From NCBI GenBank assembly GCA_963795555.1, contig CAWCHZ010000002.1, forward strand, positions 372,001 to 436,000: 64,000 bases of DNA. Direction: 5' to 3'. The translations under genes were made by a program, and so were the position numbers. The DNA comes from CAWCHZ01 sp963795555. Its GTDB lineage: Bacteria; Actinomycetota; Thermoleophilia; Solirubrobacterales; Solirubrobacteraceae. Below, piece by piece: positions 1 through 7,305 of this stretch; the stretch's first letter is position 1, and every line of letters starts with the position of its first letter. The notes beneath the pieces were generated by a model that did not search any database, was not told the origin of the DNA, and saw only the letters and a list, made by a program, of their open reading frames with translations.

Positions 1-8
1 CGAAGCGC

Positions 9-761
9 TCAGCGCGAGCGCCCACGCGGTGACCGCGTCTCGGCTGCCGCGGCGAGCCCGGCGGCGTACTCGGCGAGATAGCGCTCGACGGTCATCAGGT
101 GGTCGCGCATCGCCTGGGCGGCGGCATCGGGCTTGTGCTCGGCGATCGCCCTGAGGATGCGCTCGTGCTCGGGGATGCTGCGCTCCAGGCGCATCTCCGG
201 CCGTGCGTGGCTCAGGCGCGCGCCGAGCGCGCGGTGGATCGGCGCGGTCATGTGGCCGAGGGCGTAGTTGCCGGTCGCGCGGGTGACCGCCTGGTGGAAC
301 GCGATGTCGGCCTCGTGGTAGCTGTCCTCGGCCATCGGGTTGCGCCGCGCGCGCTGGGCGCTGATCCTCATCTGCCGGAAGGCCTCGTTGAGCGCGGCCG
401 TATCGGCTTCGGTCGCCCTCCGCGCGGCGATCGTCGCGGCCTCGACCTCCAGGATGCGCCGGCACTCCAGGTACTCGCGCAGCGTCTCGATGCGCCGGTC
501 GCTCTCGAGCAGCAGGCTCAGCACGTCAGGGTCGAAGCGATTCCACTCTTCGGGGGGATTGACGATTGCGCCACGGCCGTGCTTTACAGTGACCAGGCCG
601 CGCTCCTCGAGCGCGCGCATGCACTCGCGGACGACGCCGCGGCTGATCCCGAACAGCTCCATCATGCTGGTCTCGCGCGGGAGCACATCCCCGGGGCGAT
701 GGACGTCGCTGACGATCTCGGAGATCAGTATCCGCAGGGGGCCACGGTGCAGGCGTGACAT
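9..761 (-). CDS. FadR-subfamily GntR transcriptional regulator (copy 1)
   Basis: A 250-residue GntR regulator. An N-terminal winged helix-turn-helix (about residues 1-70, with the family block PGDVLPRE and SRGVVRECMRALEERGLV) is followed by an all-helical FCD effector domain (about 90-235). The FCD motif DIAFH and the later EHERI and DHLMT histidines are the usual metal-site positions and are present. The reading frame extends to a TTG at 773, but the ATG at 761 is preferred because the two paralogues in this window (16224-17000 and 18311-19069) also begin M-x-RLHR. It is divergent from the cupin operon at 948, with an operator-like dyad beside each start, so autorepression and control of the neighbouring sugar genes are likely. 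Family assignment is firm; the ligand is unknown. Confidence 0.9.
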   Translation of the reverse strand: MSRLHRGPLRILISEIVSDVHRPGDVLPRETSMMELFGISRGVVRECMRALEERGLVTVKHGRGAIVNPPEEWNRFDPDVLSLLLESDRRIETLREYLECRRILEVEAATIAARRATEADTAALNEAFRQMRISAQRARRNPMAEDSYHEADIAFHQAVTRATGNYALGHMTAPIHRALGARLSHARPEMRLERSIPEHERILRAIAEHKPDAAAQAMRDHLMTVERYLAEYAAGLAAAAETRSPRGRSR

Positions 762-764
762 GAG

Positions 765-796
765 ATGATTCAATCACGCCGGGACCGCTGTGTCAA
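765..796 (-). promoter_or_regulatory. Promoter and operator of FadR copy 1
   Basis: Read on the minus strand: TTGACA (796-791), a 17-bp spacer, then TTGAAT (773-768) as -10, leading to the ATG at 761 with almost no leader. The dyad ATGATTCAATCAC (765-777, plus-strand reading; arms TGAT/ATCA around TCA) covers the -10. A repressor bound there would block its own transcription. The same dyad type recurs at 920, 7281, 8726, 10620 and 17001. Confidence 0.6.
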
Positions 797-911
797 ACCC
801 CGGTTCCTGGCTGTCGATCAAGCAACTGACCTAGATGCAATGGCGAGCGGTTTGGCCTTCGGCGATTGAGCTAGAAGTCATCTCCGGTCTCGCATGACGC
901 GAACCTGTTGC

Positions 912-940
912 TCGACGTAGTGATCCAATCACGCTATCAT
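912..940 (+). promoter_or_regulatory. Promoter with perfect FadR-type dyad before the cupin operon
   Basis: TCGACG (912-917), a 17-bp spacer and TATCAT (935-940) form a plausible sigma-70-like promoter. The spacer holds GTGATCCAATCAC (920-932), a perfect 5-3-5 inverted repeat. FadR-family operators are short dyads of this kind. The start codon at 948 is only 7 bp past the -10, implying a leaderless transcript. This is the cleanest copy of the shared motif in the window. Confidence 0.6.
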
Positions 941-947
941 CGCCGGA

Positions 948-1379
948 ATGCGAGATCACGGTTGTGAGGCCATCGCACGACGGGCGATCGTTGGGCGTGT
1001 CAGCGGCCCCGCCACGGTGTATGGGGTGCACGGGGCGGACGGCACCTCCTACTGGAAGTGCTTCGCCAGGGGAAATGTCCTTGCCTCGGCGCTGGAGGCG
1101 TGGGAGTACGCCGCGCTTTCGCCGGGCGCGGTGAACGGCGAGCATCTGCACACGCGCACCGACGAGGTCTATTTCATCCTCGGCGGGAGTGGTCAGATCA
1201 CGCTGGACGGGCAGTCCTATCCCGTCCAGGCGGGCGACGCGATCCTGACGCCGCTGGGCTCCCGTCATGGGATGGCGAACACGGGCGCCGGGCTGCTCGA
1301 GTGGCTGACGATCGAGGTCACCGCGCCCGCCACGACGGAGATCCTCAGGCACAGCCAGGTGAGCAAGGAGACTTCATGA
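948..1379 (+). CDS. Cupin-domain protein A
   Basis: A 143-residue single-domain cupin. It shows both cupin motifs: EHLHTRTDEVYFI (about residues 64-76), giving two metal-ligand histidines and a glutamate, and SRHGMANTG (about 105-113), giving the last histidine. Such proteins act as sugar or keto-acid isomerases, dioxygenases or small-molecule sensors, and the fold alone does not decide which. It is the first gene of a run in which each gene overlaps the next by a few bases (ATGA or TGATG), so it is very probably co-translated with cupins B and C and the dehydrogenase. No ribosome-binding site is seen, which fits the leaderless promoter just upstream. Confidence 0.8.
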   Translation: MRDHGCEAIARRAIVGRVSGPATVYGVHGADGTSYWKCFARGNVLASALEAWEYAALSPGAVNGEHLHTRTDEVYFILGGSGQITLDGQSYPVQAGDAILTPLGSRHGMANTGAGLLEWLTIEVTAPATTEILRHSQVSKETS

Positions 1380-1684
1380 GCAAGGGCGCTGTGGTTCACC
1401 TCCGAGACGCCCCCCTGGTGGATCCCGGCGAGTTCCTGTCGGAGCGCTGGCACACCATCGAGGTCATCCGGTTGCCGCCCGGATCCCAGCGTGAGCTGCC
1501 GGCCGGCGACATCGAGCATGCCACCTATGTGCTCGACGGTGAGGGCACGCTGAGGACCGCATCGCAGGAGATCGTCGTGAGCACGGGCGTTGCGGTCACG
1601 CTGCCCAAGGGCACGTCGGCCATCTACACGGCAGGTGACCGGACGCTCGAGATCTTCCACGTGGCGCTCGAGACCGCGCGCTGA
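1376..1684 (+). CDS. Cupin-like protein B without metal ligands
   Basis: A 102-residue protein whose ATG overlaps the stop of cupin A (ATGA). Its beta-rich pattern and the stretches GDIEHATYVLDGEGTL and VTLPKGTSAIYTAGD follow the cupin layout. The H-x-H and downstream histidine that bind metal in cupins A and C are missing; only one histidine lies in motif 1. It may be a non-catalytic partner or binding subunit of the flanking cupins, or a metal-free isomerase-like cupin. An in-frame longer reading exists from 1058 but would run through cupin A in another frame, so the internal ATG at 1376 is preferred. Confidence 0.7.
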   Translation: MSKGAVVHLRDAPLVDPGEFLSERWHTIEVIRLPPGSQRELPAGDIEHATYVLDGEGTLRTASQEIVVSTGVAVTLPKGTSAIYTAGDRTLEIFHVALETAR

Positions 1685-2088
1685 TGGCCGACACGGTCAT
1701 CGTCAGCCCGACGAGCGACCCGCTGGAGCTCTGGAGCGAGTCGGGCTCGGGCGTGCTCTGGCGCTGCCTGGCACGGCGCGGGATGGTGTTCTCGGAGATC
1801 GAGGGCTTCGAGTTCGCCCGCATCCCTCCGGGAGGTGTCATCGCCGAGCATGGCCACCCGCATACGGAGGAGATCACATACGTGGTCAGCGGTCGTGGCC
1901 GGGCGACGCTCGATGGTGAGGAGCTCGACCTCGTCTCCGGCGACCTGCTCACGGTGCGCACCGGCAGCACGCATTCACTCATGAACTCAGGCGACGACCA
2001 GCTCGACGTCCTGATGCTCGAGTTCGTTCCCGAGGCCGTTGCGAACATGCTGCCGACCAGGACGCCTCAGCTCGTCGAAGGGCAATGA
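1684..2088 (+). CDS. Cupin-domain protein C
   Basis: A 134-residue single-domain cupin starting inside the stop codon of cupin B (TGATG). Motif 1 reads EHGHPHTEEITYVV and motif 2 GSTHSLMNSG, so a full set of three histidines and a glutamate for a mononuclear metal is present. It resembles the small cupins that accompany sugar dehydrogenases and isomerases in carbohydrate operons. It overlaps the following dehydrogenase by four bases. The exact substrate cannot be read from the sequence. Confidence 0.8.
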   Translation: MADTVIVSPTSDPLELWSESGSGVLWRCLARRGMVFSEIEGFEFARIPPGGVIAEHGHPHTEEITYVVSGRGRATLDGEELDLVSGDLLTVRTGSTHSLMNSGDDQLDVLMLEFVPEAVANMLPTRTPQLVEGQ

Positions 2089-3176
2089 GCGGGAGCTCTG
2101 TCGGCGGCACGATGATCGCGCTGACCGTGACCCCTGGCATGGCCGGCAGCCTTGCTGTGGAGGAGGTGCCCGACGTGATCGCCGCCGAAGGGCAGGTCCT
2201 CGTGCGAACGCTCGAGCTGGGGGTCTGCGGCACCGATCGCAGCATTGGCAGCGGCCTCTATGGCAGCCCCCCCGAAGGCGCGGATCAGCTGGTGATCGGC
2301 CACGAGGTGCTGGGAGAGGTCGTGGAGTCGCGTGCCGGCCTGGAGCGCGGGACGCTCGTTTCTGCGACGGTCCGTCGATCCTGTCACGGCTGCGAGAGCT
2401 GTGACGCCGGCGAGGTCGACTCGTGCATGACAGGCGGCTTCCGCGAGCGCGGGATCGTTGGGCTGGATGGCTTTGCCAGCGAGCGGTTCGTCGAGCGCTC
2501 GGAGAACCTGGTCGGCATCCCGCGCTCGCTTGGACGCCTGGGGGTGCTGGCCGAGCCGATGTCGATCGCCGAGCGGGGGCTGCGACAGGCACGCGTGATC
2601 GGTGGCCGCCAGCCATGGCGACCGCGCCGAGCAATCGTGCTGGGCACGGGGGCGATCGGGATGCTGACGGTGTACCTGCTGCGTCTGGCCGGCGTCGAGA
2701 CATGGGCGATGGCGCGCAGCGACGCCACCGGCGAGCGCGCGGCGCTGGTCGGCGCTGCCGGTGCGCGGTACGTGTCGACGAAGGAGGTCTCGCTCACCGA
2801 GCTCGCTTCAGAGCTCGGTGGCCCCGACCTGATCATGGAGGCCACCGGCAGCCCCGAGCTCGTGGCCGAGGCGGTGCACGCATTGGGACCCAATGGGGTC
2901 CTCTGCGTCCGTGGCATCAGCTCGGCGCAGCGTCCGCTGACCGTTGACGCAACGACCTTCACCGATGCGCTCGTGCTGCAGAACAAGGCTGTATTTGGCA
3001 GCACGAATGCTGGCCGTCAGGACTGGCATCGGGCGGTGGACGACCTGGAGGCGATCGCGCGGCGCTGGCATGACTCGCTCGAGCAGATGATCGGCAGGAC
3101 CGTGCCGGTGGAGCGCTTCGCCGAGGCGATCGACCACACCGGCTCCGTCAAGGCGACGATCCGGTTCGCAACGTGA
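2085..3176 (+). CDS. Zinc-dependent sugar/alcohol dehydrogenase (glucose dehydrogenase-like)
   Basis: A 363-residue medium-chain dehydrogenase that would oxidise a sugar or cyclitol hydroxyl with NAD(P). Catalytic-zinc ligands appear in GVCGTDRS and GHEVLGEV. The structural-zinc cysteines are C-x2-C-x2-C-x7-C in CHGCESCDAGEVDSC. The nucleotide-binding fold is at VLGTGAIGML (about residues 185-194). The block FRERGIVGLDGFASE and the C-terminal layout are closer to glucose 1-dehydrogenase than to ethanol dehydrogenases. It starts by ATGA overlap with cupin C and is the last gene of that run. Zinc dehydrogenases of this class also serve in aminocyclitol pathways, which matters because a sugar-phosphate cyclase lies 2.4 kb downstream. 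Confidence 0.85.
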   Translation: MSGSSVGGTMIALTVTPGMAGSLAVEEVPDVIAAEGQVLVRTLELGVCGTDRSIGSGLYGSPPEGADQLVIGHEVLGEVVESRAGLERGTLVSATVRRSCHGCESCDAGEVDSCMTGGFRERGIVGLDGFASERFVERSENLVGIPRSLGRLGVLAEPMSIAERGLRQARVIGGRQPWRPRRAIVLGTGAIGMLTVYLLRLAGVETWAMARSDATGERAALVGAAGARYVSTKEVSLTELASELGGPDLIMEATGSPELVAEAVHALGPNGVLCVRGISSAQRPLTVDATTFTDALVLQNKAVFGSTNAGRQDWHRAVDDLEAIARRWHDSLEQMIGRTVPVERFAEAIDHTGSVKATIRFAT

Positions 3177-3181
3177 GGCGC

Positions 3182-4162
3182 TCAGTGAAAGCCGGCCTGG
3201 ACGCCGGCGCGCGCCTGCGCGGCGTTGCTCGCGTCGATCACCGCCGGGCCCGTCAGCACGTCGCCGGCGAGCGTGAAGCCGCAGCTGACGTGCAGGCTCA
3301 GCAGCGCCACGCCGAGATAGCCCTGCAGGTACTGCTGGGAGTCGATCGTGAAGCGCAGATCGTTGGCCTCGATGGCGTCGAGCTGCGCGGAGGCCACGTC
3401 GAAGCTGCCATGGGATGTGGCGTCCGCGATCCCCTCGGCGTGAAGCGCGGCGGTCACCAGGGCAGCGCCCGGCGGGCCCAGCGTGCACACCGCGTCGCCG
3501 GGATGCAGCGCCGAGCGAAGCTCGGCGATCGAGCGCTCCGTGTCGTGACCGGGCACGCGGATCCGCAGCGACTCGACACCCGCCTCGCGCATCACCTCGC
3601 TGAAGCCCGCGCAGCGCCGGCTGTGGCAGGCATTGTCGGACTCGTAGTGATCGACGCAGACGCCGCGGGCTGGGGCATGGTCGGCAAGCAGCCGTTGCGC
3701 GGCGACCCTGCCGCCGAGCGCATCCTCGGCGCCGATGTAGAGCAGGTAGGGGATTCGCTCTGCGTCGGGCCGTGGATCCGCGGCGTTGACCGCGATGACC
3801 GGGATGCCAAGCGCGATCGCCTCACGCAGCGGGCCCTCGACCACCGCAGCGTCGGGGACCGTTGCGAGGATGCCGTCGGGTCTGCTGTCCACGGCGGCCT
3901 GCAGGTGAGCCACCATCTCCTGTGGCGAGAACTGCTCGGGCGCGCGGTGATGGACGGTGCAGGCGAACCGGTCGGCGGCATCGCTCAGCCCCTTGCGATA
4001 GACGGCCCAGAATGGGTCGCCGAGCATGTCGTGCGTGACGGAGCAAAACGTGAGACCTACGCGACTGGTTTGCTCGGCTCCAAAGGCAACGTCCTTCTCA
4101 CTACGAAAATCAGCCGGTGCGTCGCCTGATGTGGAGGCTTTGATGCTCATGGCCACAACCAT
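3182..4162 (-). CDS. Sugar-binding-protein-fold (periplasmic-binding type) protein lacking a signal peptide
   Basis: A 326-residue protein of the type I periplasmic-binding fold used by sugar ABC transporters and LacI-type sensors. Features include VGLTFCSVTHDMLGDPFW near the N-terminus, RPDGILATVPD (about 94-104), IPVIAVNAADP and the C-terminal FTIDSQQYLQGYLGV, typical of ribose/inositol-binding proteins. It has no lipobox, no signal peptide and no N-terminal DNA-binding domain, and no ABC permease or ATPase lies nearby. The start could also be the ATG at 4150. It ends 5 bp from the convergent dehydrogenase gene and is divergent from the Gfo/Idh/MocA gene. It may be an intracellular sensor or a scavenging binding protein; its role is unresolved. 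Confidence 0.75.
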   Translation of the reverse strand: MVVAMSIKASTSGDAPADFRSEKDVAFGAEQTSRVGLTFCSVTHDMLGDPFWAVYRKGLSDAADRFACTVHHRAPEQFSPQEMVAHLQAAVDSRPDGILATVPDAAVVEGPLREAIALGIPVIAVNAADPRPDAERIPYLLYIGAEDALGGRVAAQRLLADHAPARGVCVDHYESDNACHSRRCAGFSEVMREAGVESLRIRVPGHDTERSIAELRSALHPGDAVCTLGPPGAALVTAALHAEGIADATSHGSFDVASAQLDAIEANDLRFTIDSQQYLQGYLGVALLSLHVSCGFTLAGDVLTGPAVIDASNAAQARAGVQAGFH

Positions 4163-4198
4163 ACTTCACCGTGACATCCTGACGCCAGGGGATTCGAA

Positions 4199-5395
4199 GT
4201 GAACGACAAGGCTGAGACCGCGCAATCACCGGTCGCCGTCGCGCCTGCCCCCTTGACTGGCAATGTCGTCCGGGTCGGGATGGTCGGCGCGGGGTTCATG
4301 GCCAAGACGCACAGCCTGGCGTACAGCGCCTCCGCGATGCTCGACGGCGAGGGGATTCCACGCGCAGAGCGTGTGCGCATCGCCGATGTGGACCGTGCGA
4401 TCGTCGAGCGGGCCGCTGGCGCCCTCGGCTGGACGGAGGCCACAACGGACTGGAGGGCGATCACGCGCGCTGATGACATCGACGTCGTCGACATCGTGAC
4501 CCCAAACGACGCCCACGCCGAGATCGCGATCGATGCTGCACGGCACGGCAAGCACGTGATCTGCGAGAAGCCACTCGCCCCTTCGGCGGAGCAAGCGCGC
4601 GAGATGTGGGAGGCGACGAGCGCCGCCGGCGTTATCACACTGGTGGGCTTCGTCTTCCGGACGTGGCCCGCAATGGCGCTCGCCAGGCAGCTCATCGCGG
4701 CCGAACGCATCGGCAAGGTGCTGTCGTTTCGCGGCCACTACTTCCACGACTACGCGCTTGACCGAGACCTGGTCATGGGATGGAGGGTGCAACGGGTCAG
4801 AGCGGGAGCCGGCAGCGTCGGCGATCTCGGTTCGCATGTCTTCGATCTGGCACGACTGCTGGTGGGGGAGGTGGCCACGGTCTGCGCGCGGTCCCGCACC
4901 GTCTATCCGACGCGGCCGATGGGAGGGGGGCTTCCAGAACACGTGGTCGACGTCGATGACGCCACGGATGCGCTGGTCGAGTTCGAGAACGGCGCCAGCG
5001 GCGTGATCCAAACCAACTGGATGGCCGCGGGATCGAAGACCGACATCGGCTTCGAGGTATGCGGCGAGGCCGGCGCGATCCGCTTCACGTGGCGGCGCAA
5101 CAACGAGCTCGAGCTCTACCTGCACGACGACCCGGACGAGCTCCAGGGCTTTCGCACGATCTACATCGGCCCGCAACATGCCGGAGCTCAGCGCTTTTGG
5201 CCGGTGGCCGGCCAGGGCCTGGGATACGGCGATGCGTTCACGATCCTGCTGGGCTGCTATCTCCGAGCTCTGCGCGCCGGCGAGCAGATCGAGCCGAGCT
5301 TCCGCGATGGGCTGCGGGCGGCTGAGATCGTCGAGGCGGCAATCGAGTCGAGCGCGACAGGGACCTGGCAGGAAGTCAGCCGGCAATCCGGATGA
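4199..5395 (+). CDS. Gfo/Idh/MocA-family NAD(P)-dependent oxidoreductase
   Basis: A 398-residue dehydrogenase of the inositol 2-dehydrogenase/glucose-fructose oxidoreductase family, starting at GTG. The Rossmann motif is VGMVGAGFMAKTHSLAY (about residues 26-42), and the family signature EKPLAPSAEQAREM (about 122-135) supplies the conserved lysine. The C-terminal alpha/beta half includes GDLGSHVFDLARLLVGE, a common sugar-binding segment with the conserved D-x-GSH-x-x-D pattern. These enzymes oxidise myo-inositol, sugars or cyclitols. It stands divergent from the binding-fold protein, 36 bp away, and precedes the cyclase gene by 156 bp, so it probably acts on the same cyclitol-type substrate. 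Confidence 0.87.
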   Translation: MNDKAETAQSPVAVAPAPLTGNVVRVGMVGAGFMAKTHSLAYSASAMLDGEGIPRAERVRIADVDRAIVERAAGALGWTEATTDWRAITRADDIDVVDIVTPNDAHAEIAIDAARHGKHVICEKPLAPSAEQAREMWEATSAAGVITLVGFVFRTWPAMALARQLIAAERIGKVLSFRGHYFHDYALDRDLVMGWRVQRVRAGAGSVGDLGSHVFDLARLLVGEVATVCARSRTVYPTRPMGGGLPEHVVDVDDATDALVEFENGASGVIQTNWMAAGSKTDIGFEVCGEAGAIRFTWRRNNELELYLHDDPDELQGFRTIYIGPQHAGAQRFWPVAGQGLGYGDAFTILLGCYLRALRAGEQIEPSFRDGLRAAEIVEAAIESSATGTWQEVSRQSG

Positions 5396-5551
5396 GCGCC
5401 TACGTTAGCCAGTACCGGTCGAAAGGACGAGCGGTGCAGCGGCGCTTGATGCGTCTGCTGGGCCCGGAGATCCGCCGGTCGGTCGATGCCTCACCTGAGG
5501 CTGGGGCGCACACTGCGCGCACCGCAACAGGAGCGTGCAAGGAGCTGTGCG

Positions 5552-6736
5552 ATGACGACTCAGGAGCTGACGGAGGATCGATTACTGCGCACGAGCGACG
5601 CGATCGGGTTGCCGGGGGAGGTGGACGAGTGCGTCGACGCGCGTTCGTCCCGCAGCGACAGCTACCCAATCTACGTCACCCGGACACTCGAGCAGACGAT
5701 CCACTGGATCAAACACCTGATTGGGGGCAAGCAGGTCGCGGTGGTAACCGACGACATCGTCGATCGTCTGCATGGTCCGGCGTTCATCGGCGGCCTCCGC
5801 CAAGTCGGGATCGACCCACCAATGGCCGTGGTCGCATCAGGCGAGGTCAACAAGAGCCTGGAGCAGGCGATCGATCTCTGGAACTGGCTCGCCACGGGAT
5901 CGCTGGGTCGCCGCGATGTGCTGATCACCTTCGGCGGTGGGGTCGTCAACGACCTCGGCGGCTGGGTCGCCTGCGGCTACATGCGCGGCATGCAGTACCT
6001 CAACGTCGCGACCACGCTGGTTGGCCAGGTCGATGCGGCGATCGGCGGCAAGCTCGCCGTCAACCACAGAGAGGCCAAGAACCTCATTGGAGGATTCCAT
6101 CAGCCACTCGGCGTGGTATCGAACGTAGCGTTCCTGGACACCCTCGATGACCGGCACATGCGCGCCGGCCTCGCCGAGACGATCAAGAAGGCGCTGATCG
6201 CCTCGCCGGCATATTGGGACTTCATCGAGAGCCAGGCCGAGGCGCTGCTCAGCAAGGACCACGACGCGCTTCTGCGGCTGGTGCGCGCGGCGGGCGCGAT
6301 CAAGGCCGAGCTGATCGCCCGCGACCCCTACGAGTACGACTCGCGGCGGACGTTGGGCTTCGGGCATGCGCTCGCCCACCCGCTCGAGACAGTCACGGGC
6401 TACGGGCCGATCCTGCATGGGGAGGCGGTGGCTTTCGGGATGGTCGTCGAGGCGCAGATGGCCAATATCCGCGGCATGCTCGCCGACGGAGACCTGGCGC
6501 GCATCGTGGCCCTGTTGCGCAGGGTTGGCCTGCCGACCTGTGCCGCGGATCTTCCGGTGCCTGTGGATGGTGTCGCGCTCGTACATGCGACCGAGAAGAT
6601 CCGCCTGGCGCGCGGAGGCGCTCTGCGCTGGGTCCTGCCGCTGGGACTGGGAGAGACGGTGATCGTCGATGACGTGCCGGCGGAGCTACTTTGCGAAGCG
6701 CTGGACGCCTGTGGGGTCGGCGCGGAGCCGACATGA
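5552..6736 (+). CDS. Sugar-phosphate cyclase, dehydroquinate synthase superfamily
   Basis: A 394-residue enzyme of the fold that turns a sugar phosphate into a carbocycle. The ATG at 5552 is chosen for AAGGAG seven bases upstream; an in-frame ATG at 5486 would add 22 unlikely residues. The NAD motif GGGVVND is at residues 128-134, the active-site block GGKLAVN at 165-171 and KNLIGGF at 176-182. The three metal ligands are E209, H272 and H289 (LHGEAVAFGM). The family position that is Asn in dehydroquinate synthase (LNFGH) is Gly269 here (LGFGH), which argues against housekeeping AroB. Candidates are a deoxy-inosose, valiolone-type or uncharacterised cyclase. It overlaps the VOC gene by ATGA. 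Confidence 0.85.
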   Translation: MTTQELTEDRLLRTSDAIGLPGEVDECVDARSSRSDSYPIYVTRTLEQTIHWIKHLIGGKQVAVVTDDIVDRLHGPAFIGGLRQVGIDPPMAVVASGEVNKSLEQAIDLWNWLATGSLGRRDVLITFGGGVVNDLGGWVACGYMRGMQYLNVATTLVGQVDAAIGGKLAVNHREAKNLIGGFHQPLGVVSNVAFLDTLDDRHMRAGLAETIKKALIASPAYWDFIESQAEALLSKDHDALLRLVRAAGAIKAELIARDPYEYDSRRTLGFGHALAHPLETVTGYGPILHGEAVAFGMVVEAQMANIRGMLADGDLARIVALLRRVGLPTCAADLPVPVDGVALVHATEKIRLARGGALRWVLPLGLGETVIVDDVPAELLCEALDACGVGAEPT

Positions 6737-7260
6737 CAGCCGGCGCGATGGCATTGCGCAACCCGCCCGCCTTCGGCCATATCGGCGTGACGGTGGCGGA
6801 TCTGGATGCGGCGGTCGCCTGGTATCGCAACGTGCTCGGCCTCGATCTCATCGCCGGACCCATCGAGGTGGTGGCGGGACGTGGGCATGCCGGGCGGATG
6901 GCCGCGGACGTGTTGGGCGCCGGCTTTCGCAGCTTTCGACAGGCGCACCTGAGCACGATCGACGGGGCCGCGATCGAGCTGTTCGAGTTCGACCTCGACC
7001 CGCGCGAGCGCGACTTCGCATATGGCCGTCCCGGTTGCTCGCATTTTTGCCTCGTCCAACGCGATATCGACGCAGCGGTCGAGCAGGTTGTCCGCGCCGG
7101 AGGACGCAGGCTGTCCCGTATCTGGCGGTTGTCTCCCCACGGCGAGCATCGCATGTGCTACTGCCAGGATCCGTTCGGCAACGTGGTCGAGCTCTACAGC
7201 CACAGGCAGGAGCAGAGTCTCCGGCTAAGACAGACGGCGCCCGGACAACGCCTGAGGTAG
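6733..7260 (+). CDS. VOC-superfamily protein, possible cyclitol epimerase
   Basis: A 175-residue vicinal-oxygen-chelate (glyoxalase-fold) protein translated by ATGA overlap with the cyclase. The first half-site histidine is in FGHIGVTVADLDAAVAWYR (about residues 13-31). The second metal-binding region includes QAHLSTIDGAAIELFEF and the C-terminal DPFGNVVELY glutamate. In valiolone-type pathways (validamycin, cetoniacytone) a VOC protein epimerises the ketone made by the sugar-phosphate cyclase, and the coupling here suggests the same job. That link is inferred; glyoxalase-like or dioxygenase activity is also possible. An in-frame ATG at 6691 would add 14 residues inside the cyclase gene. Confidence 0.8.
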   Translation: MTAGAMALRNPPAFGHIGVTVADLDAAVAWYRNVLGLDLIAGPIEVVAGRGHAGRMAADVLGAGFRSFRQAHLSTIDGAAIELFEFDLDPRERDFAYGRPGCSHFCLVQRDIDAAVEQVVRAGGRRLSRIWRLSPHGEHRMCYCQDPFGNVVELYSHRQEQSLRLRQTAPGQRLR

Positions 7261-7261
7261 C

Positions 7262-7293
7262 TTGACGAAACAGTCCTTATGTGATTAGATCTC
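7262..7293 (+). promoter_or_regulatory. Promoter with FadR-type dyad before the aminotransferase
   Basis: TTGACG (7262-7267), a 17-bp spacer and TTAGAT (7285-7290) make a good sigma-70-like promoter starting right after the VOC stop codon. GTGATTAGATCTC (7281-7293) overlaps the -10. Its core is the reverse complement of the CTA-centred cores at 8726 and 10620. The aminotransferase can therefore be transcribed separately from the cyclase gene yet under the same control. Confidence 0.6.
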
Positions 7294-7305
7294 TGGAGGG
7301 TGAGC

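Noticed and set aside
5552..6736. Housekeeping 3-dehydroquinate synthase (aroB)
   Set aside because: No aroK, aroC or aroE neighbours, a Gly in place of the AroB Asn in LNFGH, and coupling to a VOC gene all argue against it. Not fully excluded without phylogeny.
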